From: Clostridiales bacterium
GTDB taxonomy: Bacteria > Bacillota > Clostridia > Lachnospirales > Lachnospiraceae
DNA: 64,000 bases
Assembly (NCBI GenBank): GCA_018376135.1
Contig: JAHABX010000007.1
Coordinates: 61,057-125,056, forward strand
Reading direction: 5' to 3'
This document shows positions 26,518 through 35,045 of the stretch, one piece after another. The first letter of the stretch is position 1. Each line of letters opens with the position of its first letter. The notes beneath the pieces are model-generated. The model did no database searches and was not told the origin of the DNA. It saw only the letters and a list, made by a program, of their open reading frames with translations. Position numbers and translations under genes: made by a program.

Positions 26518-26564
26518 AAAACCGCAGCCAACAGCAGGGTAATAGCTGCTATGGCTGCGGTCAT
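26518..26564 (-). terminator. Terminator of the alcohol dehydrogenase remnant
   Basis: Minus strand: ACCGCAGCC pairs with GGCTGCGGT around an inner AGCAG/CTGCT hairpin and is followed by TTTTTGAG, 14 bases after the stop codon at 26578. Confidence 0.75.
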
Positions 26565-26577
26565 TTCATAATGTCCG

Positions 26578-26897
26578 TTAAAAAGCTTTCTTATATAATG
26601 CAATAATATCTTCTTTTGTTGTAATGCGCGGATTTACTGCAATGTTACCGCTTTTCATGGCATCTGCAGCCATTGCTTCAAATACCTCCTCTTTTACCCC
26701 CACCTTGCGGAGGCAGTCAGGGATACCCAGTTCATCATTAAGTTTCGCAAGCTCTGCTGTCAGCATATGTGAAGCAAATGCGTCTTTTTCTGCAGGACAC
26801 CTTGCAATGCATTTATAAATATCATAATATTTTCCTTCATCTGCCAATTCATTAAACGCTGTGACTGTCGGAAGCAGAACAGCATATTCTTTCCGAT
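26578..26897 (-). pseudogene. Iron-containing alcohol dehydrogenase, C-terminal remnant
   Basis: About 105 codons reading AVLLPTVTAFNELADEGKYY, then ISLYK-type end NPRITTKEDIIALYKKAF, the typical C-terminus of Fe-dependent alcohol dehydrogenases (about 380 residues when intact). The metal-binding histidines and NAD domain are missing. It is joined out of frame to the HipA-like gene near 26900. Confidence 0.82.
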
Positions 26898-27581
26898 CAG
26901 CTTTAATGCATCCATGGCAGCCTGTATCTTATCATGAAGCTCTGTATCATCTTTTCTTGTTGCAATACATACATTTACCATTTCCTCATCTCCGGTAAAA
27001 GTATCGTTCTCATCTAAGGTAATGATTTTAAGTCCTTCATTGGTCAGCGCTGCCGACTGTGCAGTGGCATCTGTAGTGCTGTTATAAAGAAAACCCCAGT
27101 TGCCATTGTGTCTGTCCCAATTGCCAATCAGGGCATCAACAATAAACATATCCCAAAACCAATCACTCAACACCTGGGGATCGATAGCTGCCTGTTCCTC
27201 TAGTGTTCTTACAATATCACTCAGTTCTGTTCCATAACCATTGTGAGCAGAATCAATCATTGTATTTTTCAAAGATGCAAAGTCCTGTAATACAAGACCC
27301 TCTGCTGTAAAATCCTTGCAGGCAACAACGATTTTTTCTTTACCGTTCTTGGTATAAGTTCCGAGCAGCGTCTTTTGTACAGGAATGCCAATACTTTCAA
27401 AAATGTGACAACCAAGATATTCGGAAATACAACCATTCGCATAACTCATATTTTTATTGATGCCCGGAACAGCTGGAAATTTCAGCATATACAATTCACC
27501 ATCGTACACCACAGATATCTTGCTGCCATTTGCACCAGCATAAGTTTTGTTTCTCACAGGAAAGTTGGTAAAATCAATCAT
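26760..27581 (-). CDS. HipA/CtkA-like Ser/Thr kinase with replaced C-terminus
   Basis: 273 residues. HipA-like kinase features: N-lobe lysine segment ELYMLKFP, catalytic loop NWDRHNGNWGF near residue 153, and a metal-binding ITLDENDTF segment. HipA-type toxins phosphorylate translation factors and are held by an XRE antitoxin; the gene follows such an XRE gene by three bases. From about residue 225 on, the frame reads through the alcohol dehydrogenase remnant out of frame, so the native last 40 or so residues are lost. Activity is uncertain. Confidence 0.75.
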   Translation of the reverse strand: MIDFTNFPVRNKTYAGANGSKISVVYDGELYMLKFPAVPGINKNMSYANGCISEYLGCHIFESIGIPVQKTLLGTYTKNGKEKIVVACKDFTAEGLVLQDFASLKNTMIDSAHNGYGTELSDIVRTLEEQAAIDPQVLSDWFWDMFIVDALIGNWDRHNGNWGFLYNSTTDATAQSAALTNEGLKIITLDENDTFTGDEEMVNVCIATRKDDTELHDKIQAAMDALKLIGKNMLFCFRQSQRLMNWQMKENIMIFINALQGVLQKKTHLLHIC

Positions 27582-27584
27582 CAG

Positions 27585-28043
27585 TTAATCACCTCGTTTC
27601 ATTCTCAAATATTTCTCACGCAAATACCACGCTTGTTCCGAGGAGATTTCCTGTTCAATCTCTGCGGAGTTAATATCTGCATTCAGTTCACTCCAATACA
27701 TATCCCAATGATAATCCTTTTTGCCGCTGTCTACGATCTTCCACGAAGCAATCATATTTTCCAAAGAGGATTGAAGATAAGATGGCAGTCCACACTCAAG
27801 ATAGGCTTTACTTTGCGGAAGCCCGGTTTCATTATCATAACCTTTATTCGTGTCCAAAGACATAATAAATTCCATCGTGCAATCTAAAGCTTTCGCCAAT
27901 TGCCACACTGTGCGAGCAGAGCATTTTTGCAGGGAGCTTTTACCGGAGCAAATATCTAAAACAGTCGTCTTCGGAACACCGCTGATCTGCGACAAATGGT
28001 ACTTCGTAATATTTCTACTGTCAATATAGCTTTGCAGATTCAT
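27585..28043 (-). CDS. XRE-family HTH protein, likely antitoxin of the HipA-like kinase
   Basis: About 152 residues. N-terminal helix-turn-helix: YHLSQISGVPKTTVLDICSG. The C-terminal half is a helical partner domain. It forms an operon with the HipA-like gene (stop TAA, then ATG within a few bases). GGAAAGG precedes the ATG at 28043; starts at 28049 or 28061 are possible. The promoter spacer contains a perfect dyad, consistent with self-repression. Confidence 0.82.
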   Translation of the reverse strand: MNLQSYIDSRNITKYHLSQISGVPKTTVLDICSGKSSLQKCSARTVWQLAKALDCTMEFIMSLDTNKGYDNETGLPQSKAYLECGLPSYLQSSLENMIASWKIVDSGKKDYHWDMYWSELNADINSAEIEQEISSEQAWYLREKYLRMKRGD

Positions 28044-28067
28044 AATCATCACCCTTTCCAATAATAT

Positions 28068-28096
28068 ATTGTATCGGTGTACCGACCATTTGTCAA
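28068..28096 (-). promoter_or_regulatory. Promoter and operator of the XRE/HipA-like pair
   Basis: Minus strand TTGACA (28096-28091), 17-base spacer, TACAAT (28073-28068). The spacer holds TCGGT-GT-ACCGA (28074-28085), a perfect dyad where a bound antitoxin would block polymerase. Confidence 0.75.
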
Positions 28097-28149
28097 TAAA
28101 GGCCCTGTATAAACCATATACAAAAACTACACATTTTTTATGTAAAACT

Positions 28150-28437
28150 CAACGGAGATTCTTTGCGATTTCACTCAACTCCCCAATCACAGACAAGAAT
28201 GCCAGTACAAGAAACGTGACATCTGGAACGCTGATACCATCCGTATCGCTCTGGACCAGTGTACCGACAGTAAATTGTATGTTGCTATGAACCTTGCATT
28301 TGCGTGTTCTTTGAGGATGGGTGAAATTCTCGGCTTGACCTGGAAGAATGTTCACATTGAAGATGAAAACATAGCGGCTGACAATGCCTATGTATATATC
28401 GAGGCTGAACTGCCACGGGCTTCTAAGCAGGTGTAAT
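28150..28437 (+). pseudogene. Tyrosine integrase fragment
   Basis: A plus-strand frame reads KKRDIWNADTIRIALDQC and MNLAFACSLRMGEILGLTW, the start of the catalytic domain of phage-type integrases (R of the RHRY tetrad in LRMGE). It stops at 28436-28438, overlapping the end of the recD-like gene. No start codon, and the other catalytic residues are absent. Confidence 0.75.
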
Positions 28438-29960
28438 TTTCTCCGTCAGTCTTTCTTTAAGCACGGTATTTCTGTTAACAACTGCCACATTGCGAACTGC
28501 GCAGCTTAATGCTTTCCTGGTTCCTACCAGCACCAAGATTTTCTTTGCTCTGGTAATACCTGTATAGATCAGGTTGCGCTGCAGCATCACATAATGATTC
28601 ATGAGTACCGGGATCACTACGATTGGGTATTCCGATCCCTGAGATTTATGTATGGTGATGGCATAAGCATGTACCAGCTCATCCAGTTCTGTAATGTCAT
28701 ACTCAATGCTCCTGTTGTCAAAATTTACCTTTAAGGTTCTATCCTCCGCATTTACCGACTCAATGATTCCGATATCACCGTTAAACACTTCTTTATCGTA
28801 ATTGTTCTTTATCTGCATGACCTTGTCTTCCGCACGAAAGGCAAAACCACTTCTGCGAAGTGTTTCTTTCGGCATCATAACTGCTCCCCTTCCCCGCATA
28901 AAGATCTCATGCTCTGTCGGATTAATGGCTTCCTGTAAAGCAAGATTTAGATTTGTTGCTCCAACCATAATCAAGCGCATATTCTGGGGGATAGCCTTTA
29001 GAAGAGAATTCATCAGCACAATGTCTATCATGGAGCATTCATCTACAATCAGTACATCACCCTCCAGCGGATTCTCTTCGTTTTTCTGATAACCCTCCGG
29101 AGGCTTACATTCCAAAAGTCTGTGAATGATTTTCGCTTCCAAACCGGTTGCTTCTGTCATACGCTTTGCTGCACGGCCAGTAGGTGCCGCCAGCAATATT
29201 TTTAACCCATATGCTTTATAGGCAGAAATAATGCCATGTGTTGTAGTGGTCTTACCGGTACCGGGTCCGCCTGTCAGAACCATGACCTTCGCAGCAGCCG
29301 CACGCCGGATCGCATCGCGTTGTACATCGTCATAGGTCATGCCCACTTTTTTCTCGATTGCCCCCACATCTACAGACAGACTCTGATTATCACTTTCAGC
29401 ATGGGCCTTCATCAATCCCGTCCAAAGCCTGTCTGTTGCAGGAAAAGCTGCCAATTTCTTAAGCTTTCCCGCCACTCCGATTTCTGCATAATAAAACGGA
29501 GGAAGATAAATTGCTTCAATCACATTCCCTTCTGCATCCATTTTGTGAATGGTCTTTTCCTGAATAAGATCCTCTCTGACAAGCATCTCATCCATAGTCA
29601 TGATGATATATTCTTCCTCTGCTTCCAGAAGCTCCGAAGCCTCCTTGATCAGCTGCTTCTTTTCTGCGTACACATGTCCATCATTACTCAATTCCGACAA
29701 GGTGTACATAATCCCACTTCGAAGACGCACAAAGGAATTTTTCTCAAATCCAAGCTTTTCTGCAATCTGGGCAGCTGTTTTAAAGCCTATGCCCCAGATA
29801 TCGTCTGCCAGACGATAAGGATTTTCTTTTACTGTTGGAATACTGTCATTACCGTACTGCTTATATATCTTGGCCGCAAAGGATGTGCTCACACCATGAT
29901 CCTGTAAAAAGAGCATCACATTTTTGATCTCCTTCTGGCGCTCCCAGGATTCCGCCGCAA
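28423..29960 (-). pseudogene. RecD2-like helicase, 5'-truncated and internally deleted
   Basis: RecD2 homology starts near 29957 (ESWERQKEIKNVMLFLQDHG) without the N-terminal domain. Present are the helix-hairpin-helix region, Walker A GGPGTGKTT, Walker B VDECSMID and the C-terminal SH3/motif VI (YTGITRAKK). After LIMVG the sequence jumps to ATNLNLALQEAINPT, skipping the GDxxQLPSVG motif and roughly 100 residues, in frame. The 498-codon open frame starts at 29919. Intact RecD2 is about 740 residues. It probably cannot act as a helicase. Confidence 0.85.
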
Positions 29961-30503
29961 ACTGCCTGCCATGCCGAGTATGTCCACATTTAGGTATTCG
30001 ATTTCATCAAAGCATCGGCTGACTGACATTTTCGTAACCCCAAGCTTAGCAGCTGCTTCTGAAACGGTTACCTCTCTCCACTTTTCATAAATTGCCACAA
30101 ATATCAATCTTTGTGTCAGGTAAGAAATCAAATGAACCTGTGCAATATTTCTTTCGTTCGCATTAGATAAAAGATACCCGCTAAATGGCAAATACACCTG
30201 CTTACCATTTAGCACAAATGGTATTCCCTCTTCCACCAGCTTTTCTTTCATATAAAATGTCGCTGTATCTAAAAAAATGGCACAGTTCAGTTCTGCCGCC
30301 TTTTCAACCTTTGCCCGATCCTTTCTAAGTGCTACCAGTCCCACATCATTCTTTGGCTGAATTGCAATCCAGGATAATCCATTGGTCTTGACTTTATAAA
30401 AAGTATATCTTTCCCGAAAAGCTAAAGGCAACTTATCATGCAAATATTCGCTTTCTTTAATAGAAACATTTTGACGTAATGTTTTCTCTAAAAAATCTTT
30501 CAT
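29916..30503 (-). CDS. Winged-helix protein, C-terminus fused to recD sequence
   Basis: 195 residues. The middle part has FLDTATFYMKEKLVEEGIPF, the C-terminal part a winged helix (VTVSEAAAKLGVTKMSVSRC), similar to MarR-like or AbiEi-like regulators. The last 15-20 residues (from about RRNPGS) are out-of-frame recD2 sequence, so the gene lost its own tail when it was joined to recD2 near 29955. AAAGGAG precedes the ATG at 30503, and a 12-bp dyad sits just upstream. Confidence 0.65.
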   Translation of the reverse strand: MKDFLEKTLRQNVSIKESEYLHDKLPLAFRERYTFYKVKTNGLSWIAIQPKNDVGLVALRKDRAKVEKAAELNCAIFLDTATFYMKEKLVEEGIPFVLNGKQVYLPFSGYLLSNANERNIAQVHLISYLTQRLIFVAIYEKWREVTVSEAAAKLGVTKMSVSRCFDEIEYLNVDILGMAGSLRRNPGSARRRSKM

Positions 30504-30516
30504 AAAATCTCCTTTT

Positions 30517-30549
30517 TATATTTGTAACTCATTTTATGTTACAAATATA
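30517..30549. promoter_or_regulatory. 12-bp dyad upstream of the winged-helix gene
   Basis: TATATTTGTAAC (30517-30528) and GTTACAAATATA (30538-30549) are perfect complements with a 9-base spacer. The site lies 14 bases before the ATG on the minus strand and is probably the operator for self-repression. Confidence 0.65.
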
Positions 30550-30783
30550 AATTATTATCTTTTCTGTATAATTTCAACTATCTTTTTGCTTTAGAAGCCA
30601 ATTCGCTTACACCTGACCAGATTGGCTGCAACATTCTTTTCAAAAATATCTCTGTTAAATTAATGGATGAAGCCGCTATACTCGCTCCATCCATTCTGCA
30701 TTCTTCCTGCGGTTCTCATCAAGGATATGGCCATATATTTTCCAGATATGTTTTATGGCAATTGTTTAAGAAAGCAATCCCTT

Positions 30784-30822
30784 TAACATCCCCCTCTAAC
30801 ATACCCTCTTAACATACCCCTT
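30784..30822. repeat. Three tandem 13-bp repeats
   Basis: Units start at 30784, 30797 and 30810 with the consensus TAACATACCCYTC. The even 13-base spacing and position about 170 bases beyond the integrase remnant suggest integrase arm-type binding sites. The surrounding gap 30550-30994 has no gene that I can recognise. Confidence 0.6.
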
Positions 30823-30994
30823 TATTCTATCAAATAATAGTCAACAAAATTAGGGCTTGCTCCTTTTAGGATCTTTTAACTTCCCTTTGACTCGATAACC
30901 GACAGACCAGTTTTACCTTAGCAGCTCGCTTTCGATGCATTCAAAAATAGCGACATAGTACAGAATCCATACAATGTCGCCAATAATTTTGCAC

Positions 30995-31449
30995 TTATTC
31001 TATTTTCATCGTCTTTGCCAAGTAAGTAAGCAATGCTGCTACCTCCGGATTACTCAATAACTTTACCAGCAACTCTGAGTTCACGCTTTCCGCCCCTGTC
31101 ACCTGCCTGCCGACTGCCCCCTGATTATGCATCTCCGGATTGAGCGCTTCCTTGATACACGCTCCACTTCCTTATTGACGATAATATAGGCTCGGTTCTC
31201 TGAAATCGCTTCTTCTGATATGTCCATGCAGTCCCAGGTTAACCCCAATAGCTCTCCAAGCCTGAGAGTCGCTGCAAAACAGAGATGAAATGCCACTTTC
31301 AGCAATTTGATATCACATGCATTTATAGCCTGCATCAACATCTCCGCTGTCCATATCTCTCTTGCCTGTGCTTTGTGTTTTGGTACCGTTGCATCAATTG
31401 CCGGATTCTTCTCCATCATAATGTTCTGAATTTCGAATATACTAAACAT
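30995..31449 (-). pseudogene. Tyrosine integrase, internally deleted
   Basis: The frame from 31449 reads LKVAFHLCFAATLRLGELLG (start of the catalytic domain) and then, in a shifted frame after a deletion near 31160, EALNPEMHNQGAVGRQVTG to the natural end at 30995. The HxxR and tyrosine parts of the active site are gone. It is on the opposite strand to the fragment at 28150, so two integrase relics flank the recD-like block. Confidence 0.75.
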
Positions 31450-31560
31450 CTATAAGTATCCCTTAATTCACTCGACTATTTAAGGGAATTTTCATTTAAT
31501 CGTTTGACTTTCCCCTTATTATTTGTTATATTTTAAGGGAATCATAAGGAGACTAAGGGA
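31442..31560. promoter_or_regulatory. fic upstream region with repeated TTAAGGGA boxes
   Basis: Boxes: TCCCTTAA (about 31449-31456, inverted), TTAAGGGA (31478-31485), TTAAGGGA (31533-31540) and CTAAGGGA (31553-31560). The first two form an inverted repeat. AAGGAG at 31546-31551 serves as ribosome site. The pattern suggests operators for the Fic protein's own winged helix or for another regulator. Confidence 0.5.
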
Positions 31561-32607
31561 ATGAGAACATTCAATTACTCAAAAATCAGAGATCAAAAAT
31601 GGGATTCCGAGATTCTTGGATACATTGCAGCAATATATAAAGAAGCCGGAAAGCAGGAACAATATCTGAAACAGCGCCCGGAAGAACTGGAAAAACTTGT
31701 AGAAATCGCAAAAATACAGAGTACTGAGGCGTCTAATGCGATTGAGGGAATTATCACGACCAATACCCGAATCAGGCAGTTAGTGGAAGAAAAGACTACA
31801 CCGAAAAATCGTGATGAACAGGAAATTGCCGGCTACCGTGATGTGCTGAATATAATCCATGACAGCTTTGATACAATTCCTATCTCCCAAAACTACATTT
31901 TGCAATTGCACAAAATCATGTACAGTCACATGAATAACCCTCTCGCAGGGAAGACCAAGAACGTCCAGAACTATATCAGTGCAACCTATCTTGATGGACA
32001 TACGGAAATACTCTTCACTCCGCTATCCCCATTTGAGACACCAGCGGCACTGGATAAAATCTGCGAAGAATATAATCGTGTGATAGGTAACTTTGAAGTA
32101 GAACCGCTGATTGCAATTCCAATTTTTATTCATGACTTTCTATGTATTCATCCATTTAACGATGGTAATGGAAGAATGAGCCGCCTACTCACAACCTTGC
32201 TGTTGTACCGCAACGGTTTTTATGTAGGAAAATACATTTCTCTTGAAGCTAAAATTGCGAATGCAAAAGATCTTTATTATGATGCACTTTCCAGATCACA
32301 AGACGAATGGCATGAAGGATGCGAAGATACAATCCCATTCATCAAGTATCTGCTCAGCATCATCCTGGCTGCATATAGAGACTTCGAAGATAGGTTTTCT
32401 ATCGTAGAAACGAAGCTTCCGGCAGTGGAGCTGGTAAGAAAGGCATCAAAAAATAAGATTGGAAAATTCACGAAGCAGGATATTCGAGAATTATGCCCAT
32501 CCTTGAGCATCAGTTCCATAGAAGGTTCTCTCAGAAAATTGGTTAAAGAAGGAGAATTAAAACGAGAAGGTTCTGGTAAAGCAACCTTTTATATTCGATT
32601 AAGGTAA
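31561..32607 (+). CDS. Fic-family protein with C-terminal winged helix
   Basis: 348 residues. The Fic motif HPFNDGNGRMSR near residue 197 has the catalytic histidine and the anion-binding arginine; most members move AMP from ATP to a hydroxyl of a target protein. The N-terminal helix carries SNAIEGI near residue 58, the inhibitory (S/T)xxxE(G/N) motif, so the enzyme should be self-inhibited (class II). The C-terminal 60 residues look like a winged helix. All key residues are present, and this is the only intact one of three Fic-related stretches in the island. Confidence 0.92.
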   Translation: MRTFNYSKIRDQKWDSEILGYIAAIYKEAGKQEQYLKQRPEELEKLVEIAKIQSTEASNAIEGIITTNTRIRQLVEEKTTPKNRDEQEIAGYRDVLNIIHDSFDTIPISQNYILQLHKIMYSHMNNPLAGKTKNVQNYISATYLDGHTEILFTPLSPFETPAALDKICEEYNRVIGNFEVEPLIAIPIFIHDFLCIHPFNDGNGRMSRLLTTLLLYRNGFYVGKYISLEAKIANAKDLYYDALSRSQDEWHEGCEDTIPFIKYLLSIILAAYRDFEDRFSIVETKLPAVELVRKASKNKIGKFTKQDIRELCPSLSISSIEGSLRKLVKEGELKREGSGKATFYIRLR

Positions 32608-32616
32608 ACAACAATA

Positions 32617-32659
32617 ATAGCCAGTCGGCTGATGGTTAATCATCAACTGACTGGCTATA
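32617..32659 (+). terminator. Hairpin after fic
   Basis: ATAGCCAGTC pairs with GACTGGCTAT around an inner GATG/CATC hairpin, ten bases after the fic stop. The T tract is short (ATATTAATC), so termination strength is uncertain. Confidence 0.6.
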
Positions 32660-32691
32660 TTAATCTACAGGCTTTTTGCGATCTCCGTCAG

Positions 32692-32952
32692 CTAAGTCAC
32701 CACATCCATGATCCTGGTACGATAGTCCTCCATGTCGCAATCCTTTCCCATAAGCAGGTAGTCCGTGCTTACATGAAAATAGCAGGTCATGGCGACAATC
32801 AGATCGATAGATGGCTTTCTCTTTCCGCGTTCCATCTTGCTGAGATGCTCCAGACTGATATTCAGAGCTTCAGCCATTTCCTCCTGAGTCATTCCCTGAG
32901 TTTTCCGGAGAGTTTGTAAGCAAGTTGCAAAGTCATTTGAGTCAAAATACAT
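32692..32952 (-). CDS. XRE-family HTH regulator
   Basis: 86 residues, almost entirely a Cro/CI-type helix-turn-helix: MTQEEMAEALNISLEHLSKM followed by ERGKRKPS. Too short for a ligand domain. AAAGGAAAAC precedes the ATG. It lies between fic and a transposon and its target is not known. Confidence 0.85.
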   Translation of the reverse strand: MYFDSNDFATCLQTLRKTQGMTQEEMAEALNISLEHLSKMERGKRKPSIDLIVAMTCYFHVSTDYLLMGKDCDMEDYRTRIMDVVT

Positions 32953-33347
32953 ACTGTTTTCCTTTCCGCCTGCTGCGGAATAGAGCAGAGGATATTGCTC
33001 TGACAGTACGATCCGGATCTTCAGCCCTAATGCATATCAGGCTTGCCACACCCTGGATAGACAGCTTTTTCACGCGAATATCCAGACCTGAATACCTGCT
33101 CTGATTTTGATAAAACAGAACCGCTATTATCAAGCACTCTATAACAAACTCATTCTCTGTTTTTCAAGCACAATAAAAGAAGTCCCAGCATAAACGAATC
33201 TGACGTATTTTCCATCAGATTGTTTTATCCTGAGACTTCTTGTGTTATCATATTTCATTGCAGCCTTGAAATGAAAAAGCAGAAATCTCCCCGACCAAAG
33301 TTTGACTTCTGCTTTCAACCAACACATAGCTCTGGCCATGCCACACT
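32953..33347. other. Gene-free stretch with a long imperfect hairpin
   Basis: No gene. At 33177-33241 an imperfect inverted repeat of about 25 bp per arm (AAGAAGTCCCAGCATAAA on the left, TTTATCCTGAGACTTCTT on the right) could be the left end structure of the transposon that follows or a terminator. A second hairpin (GCAGAA/TTCTGC, about 33274-33316) lies between it and the transposon genes. Confidence 0.5.
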
Positions 33348-33741
33348 ATGCACATGATTATGATAACAGTTGAAACAGAAAACTACAACCATATTTCTCA
33401 GGATTTTTATAATAATACGATTCATTCTCTTGATCTGGCACTCATTCCATGCACCTGCGGACATTCCGGGTGCCTGATCCGTCATGGAGTTTATAAGCGC
33501 AGAATCCAGCTTGCTGATACGGTAATCACACTCTCTGTTGGACGGACAGGTCTGTGTTGACGAAAATAACCTGAAATCCATCCTCAGAAACTACCAACTT
33601 CACTGGCGGGAACGGTTACGGACAGCATTCATCTGTCTGACCGATCTGTCCAAGCTGATTTCCGGATGTTTCTCATACTTTTCCAGGCAGTTCATGCAGG
33701 TTAAAACTACCAGAAACAAACTTTTTGTTCCACCCACATAA
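33348..33741 (+). pseudogene. DUF6431-type zinc protein of the transposon, deleted and frameshifted
   Basis: The first frame reads IPCTCGHSGCLIRHGVYKRR, a cysteine-pair motif at the start of proteins that accompany this kind of transposase. After VITLSVGR it hits a stop, and another frame picks up LRNYQLHWRERLRTAFICLT to the end at 33741. About 50 residues seem missing at the joint near 33540. The DUF number is from memory. Confidence 0.6.
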
Positions 33742-33799
33742 CCTTACACGACAGCCCTCGTACTTTCCGGTATCCTTGTGGAAAAGGAGGTCTTACACT

Positions 33800-35043
33800 A
33801 TGAAACAGGAAAAACAACAGGAAATCGCTCTGATGCGCTACAGGACGATCGCTCCGCTTATCGCAGGTCTTGATGAAAACTATCCCAGCAAGTCCGCTTT
33901 TTACTCTGAAACCTCTGCGAAAGGGATTCTCGGACCCGATGGGCAGCTTCACAATTATGCACCCGCTACCATCGAAAATGGTATCTGGACTACCAGAACC
34001 ACGGGTTTGATGGTCTTATCCCGAAAGGTCGTTCCGATGCAGGCATGAGCAGGAAGCTGGATGATGAACTTCAGGAAAGGATCCGCTGCTTCAAGTCCAA
34101 CTATCCACGCATGTCCGCAGCAGCCATCTACAGACAGCTGAAATCAGATGGTTCCGTGATTCACGGACAGGTGTCTGAATCTACGGTCTGTCGGTTTGTG
34201 AACCAGCTGCAGAACGAATTACGCCAGACTCCCAATAAGGACATGAGGCGTTATGAACGTCCGCATATCAATGAGGTCTGGTGCGGGGACAGCAGTGTCG
34301 GTCCCCGGCTTACAGATACCGATGGCAAAAATCACCGCGTTTATATCATCGCACTCATTGATGATGCCAGCAGGTTCATCACCGGAATTGATGTCTTCTA
34401 TAATGATAACTTCATCAATCTTTTATCCGTTATGAAATCGGCTGTTGCCAAGTATGGGCGCCCGAAAGTATTCAACTTTGATAACGGCAAGTCTTACAAG
34501 AACAAACAGATGGAACTGCTTGCCGCAAGGATCGGCTCCACACTCAGCTACTGCCAGCCTTATACCCCTACCGGCAAAGCCAAGATTGAACGCTGGTTCC
34601 GTACCATGAAAGACCAGTGGATGGCTTCTCTTGATATGCGGGATTTCCATTCCCTTGATCAGCTGCGCGGCAGCCTGTTTGCCTTTGTACAGCAGTACAA
34701 CCAGTCCCCGCATTCCTCCCTTCATGGAATTTCACCACAGGACAGGTTCTTTAAAGAACCGGAACAGATCCGCCGCCTTTCCGATGATGACATCGCCAAA
34801 GACTTCCTTCTGGAAATCGAGCGTCGTGTCTCTGCGGACAGTGTCATCGTCATCGACCAGATCGAATACGAAGTGGATTACCGGTTCACACGCCAGCGCA
34901 TCCGCCTTCGCTATTCCCCTGATATGAAGGAATTCTTCATCGTGGAGACTGGCGGGGCATTGACACCCATACGCCTTCTCAACAAAACAGAGAATGCTGA
35001 AATCAAACGCGAAAAAGTTCGCTTATGCAAAGGAGACGATTGA
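33800..35043 (+). pseudogene. DDE transposase with one frameshift
   Basis: The N-terminal helix-turn-helix part is in one frame (ATG 33800, preceded by AAAGGAGG) up to YAPATIE; the rest, beginning KWYLDYQNHGFDGLIPKG, is in the -1 frame. Adding one A in the run 33975-33978 would restore a protein of about 414 residues. The catalytic core has D in GDSSVGP, D in FNFDNGKSYKN and E in KAKIERWFRTM, a complete DDE triad. A programmed slip is possible but the run is not a classic slippery heptamer. Confidence 0.8.
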
Positions 35044-35045
35044 CC

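Noticed and set aside
33965..34050. Programmed frameshift in the transposase
   Set aside because: The A run GAAAAT is not a classic slippery heptamer with a following structure. Simple loss of one A fits as well, and nearby genes show the same kind of loss, so it is listed as a frameshift. A programmed slip cannot be excluded.
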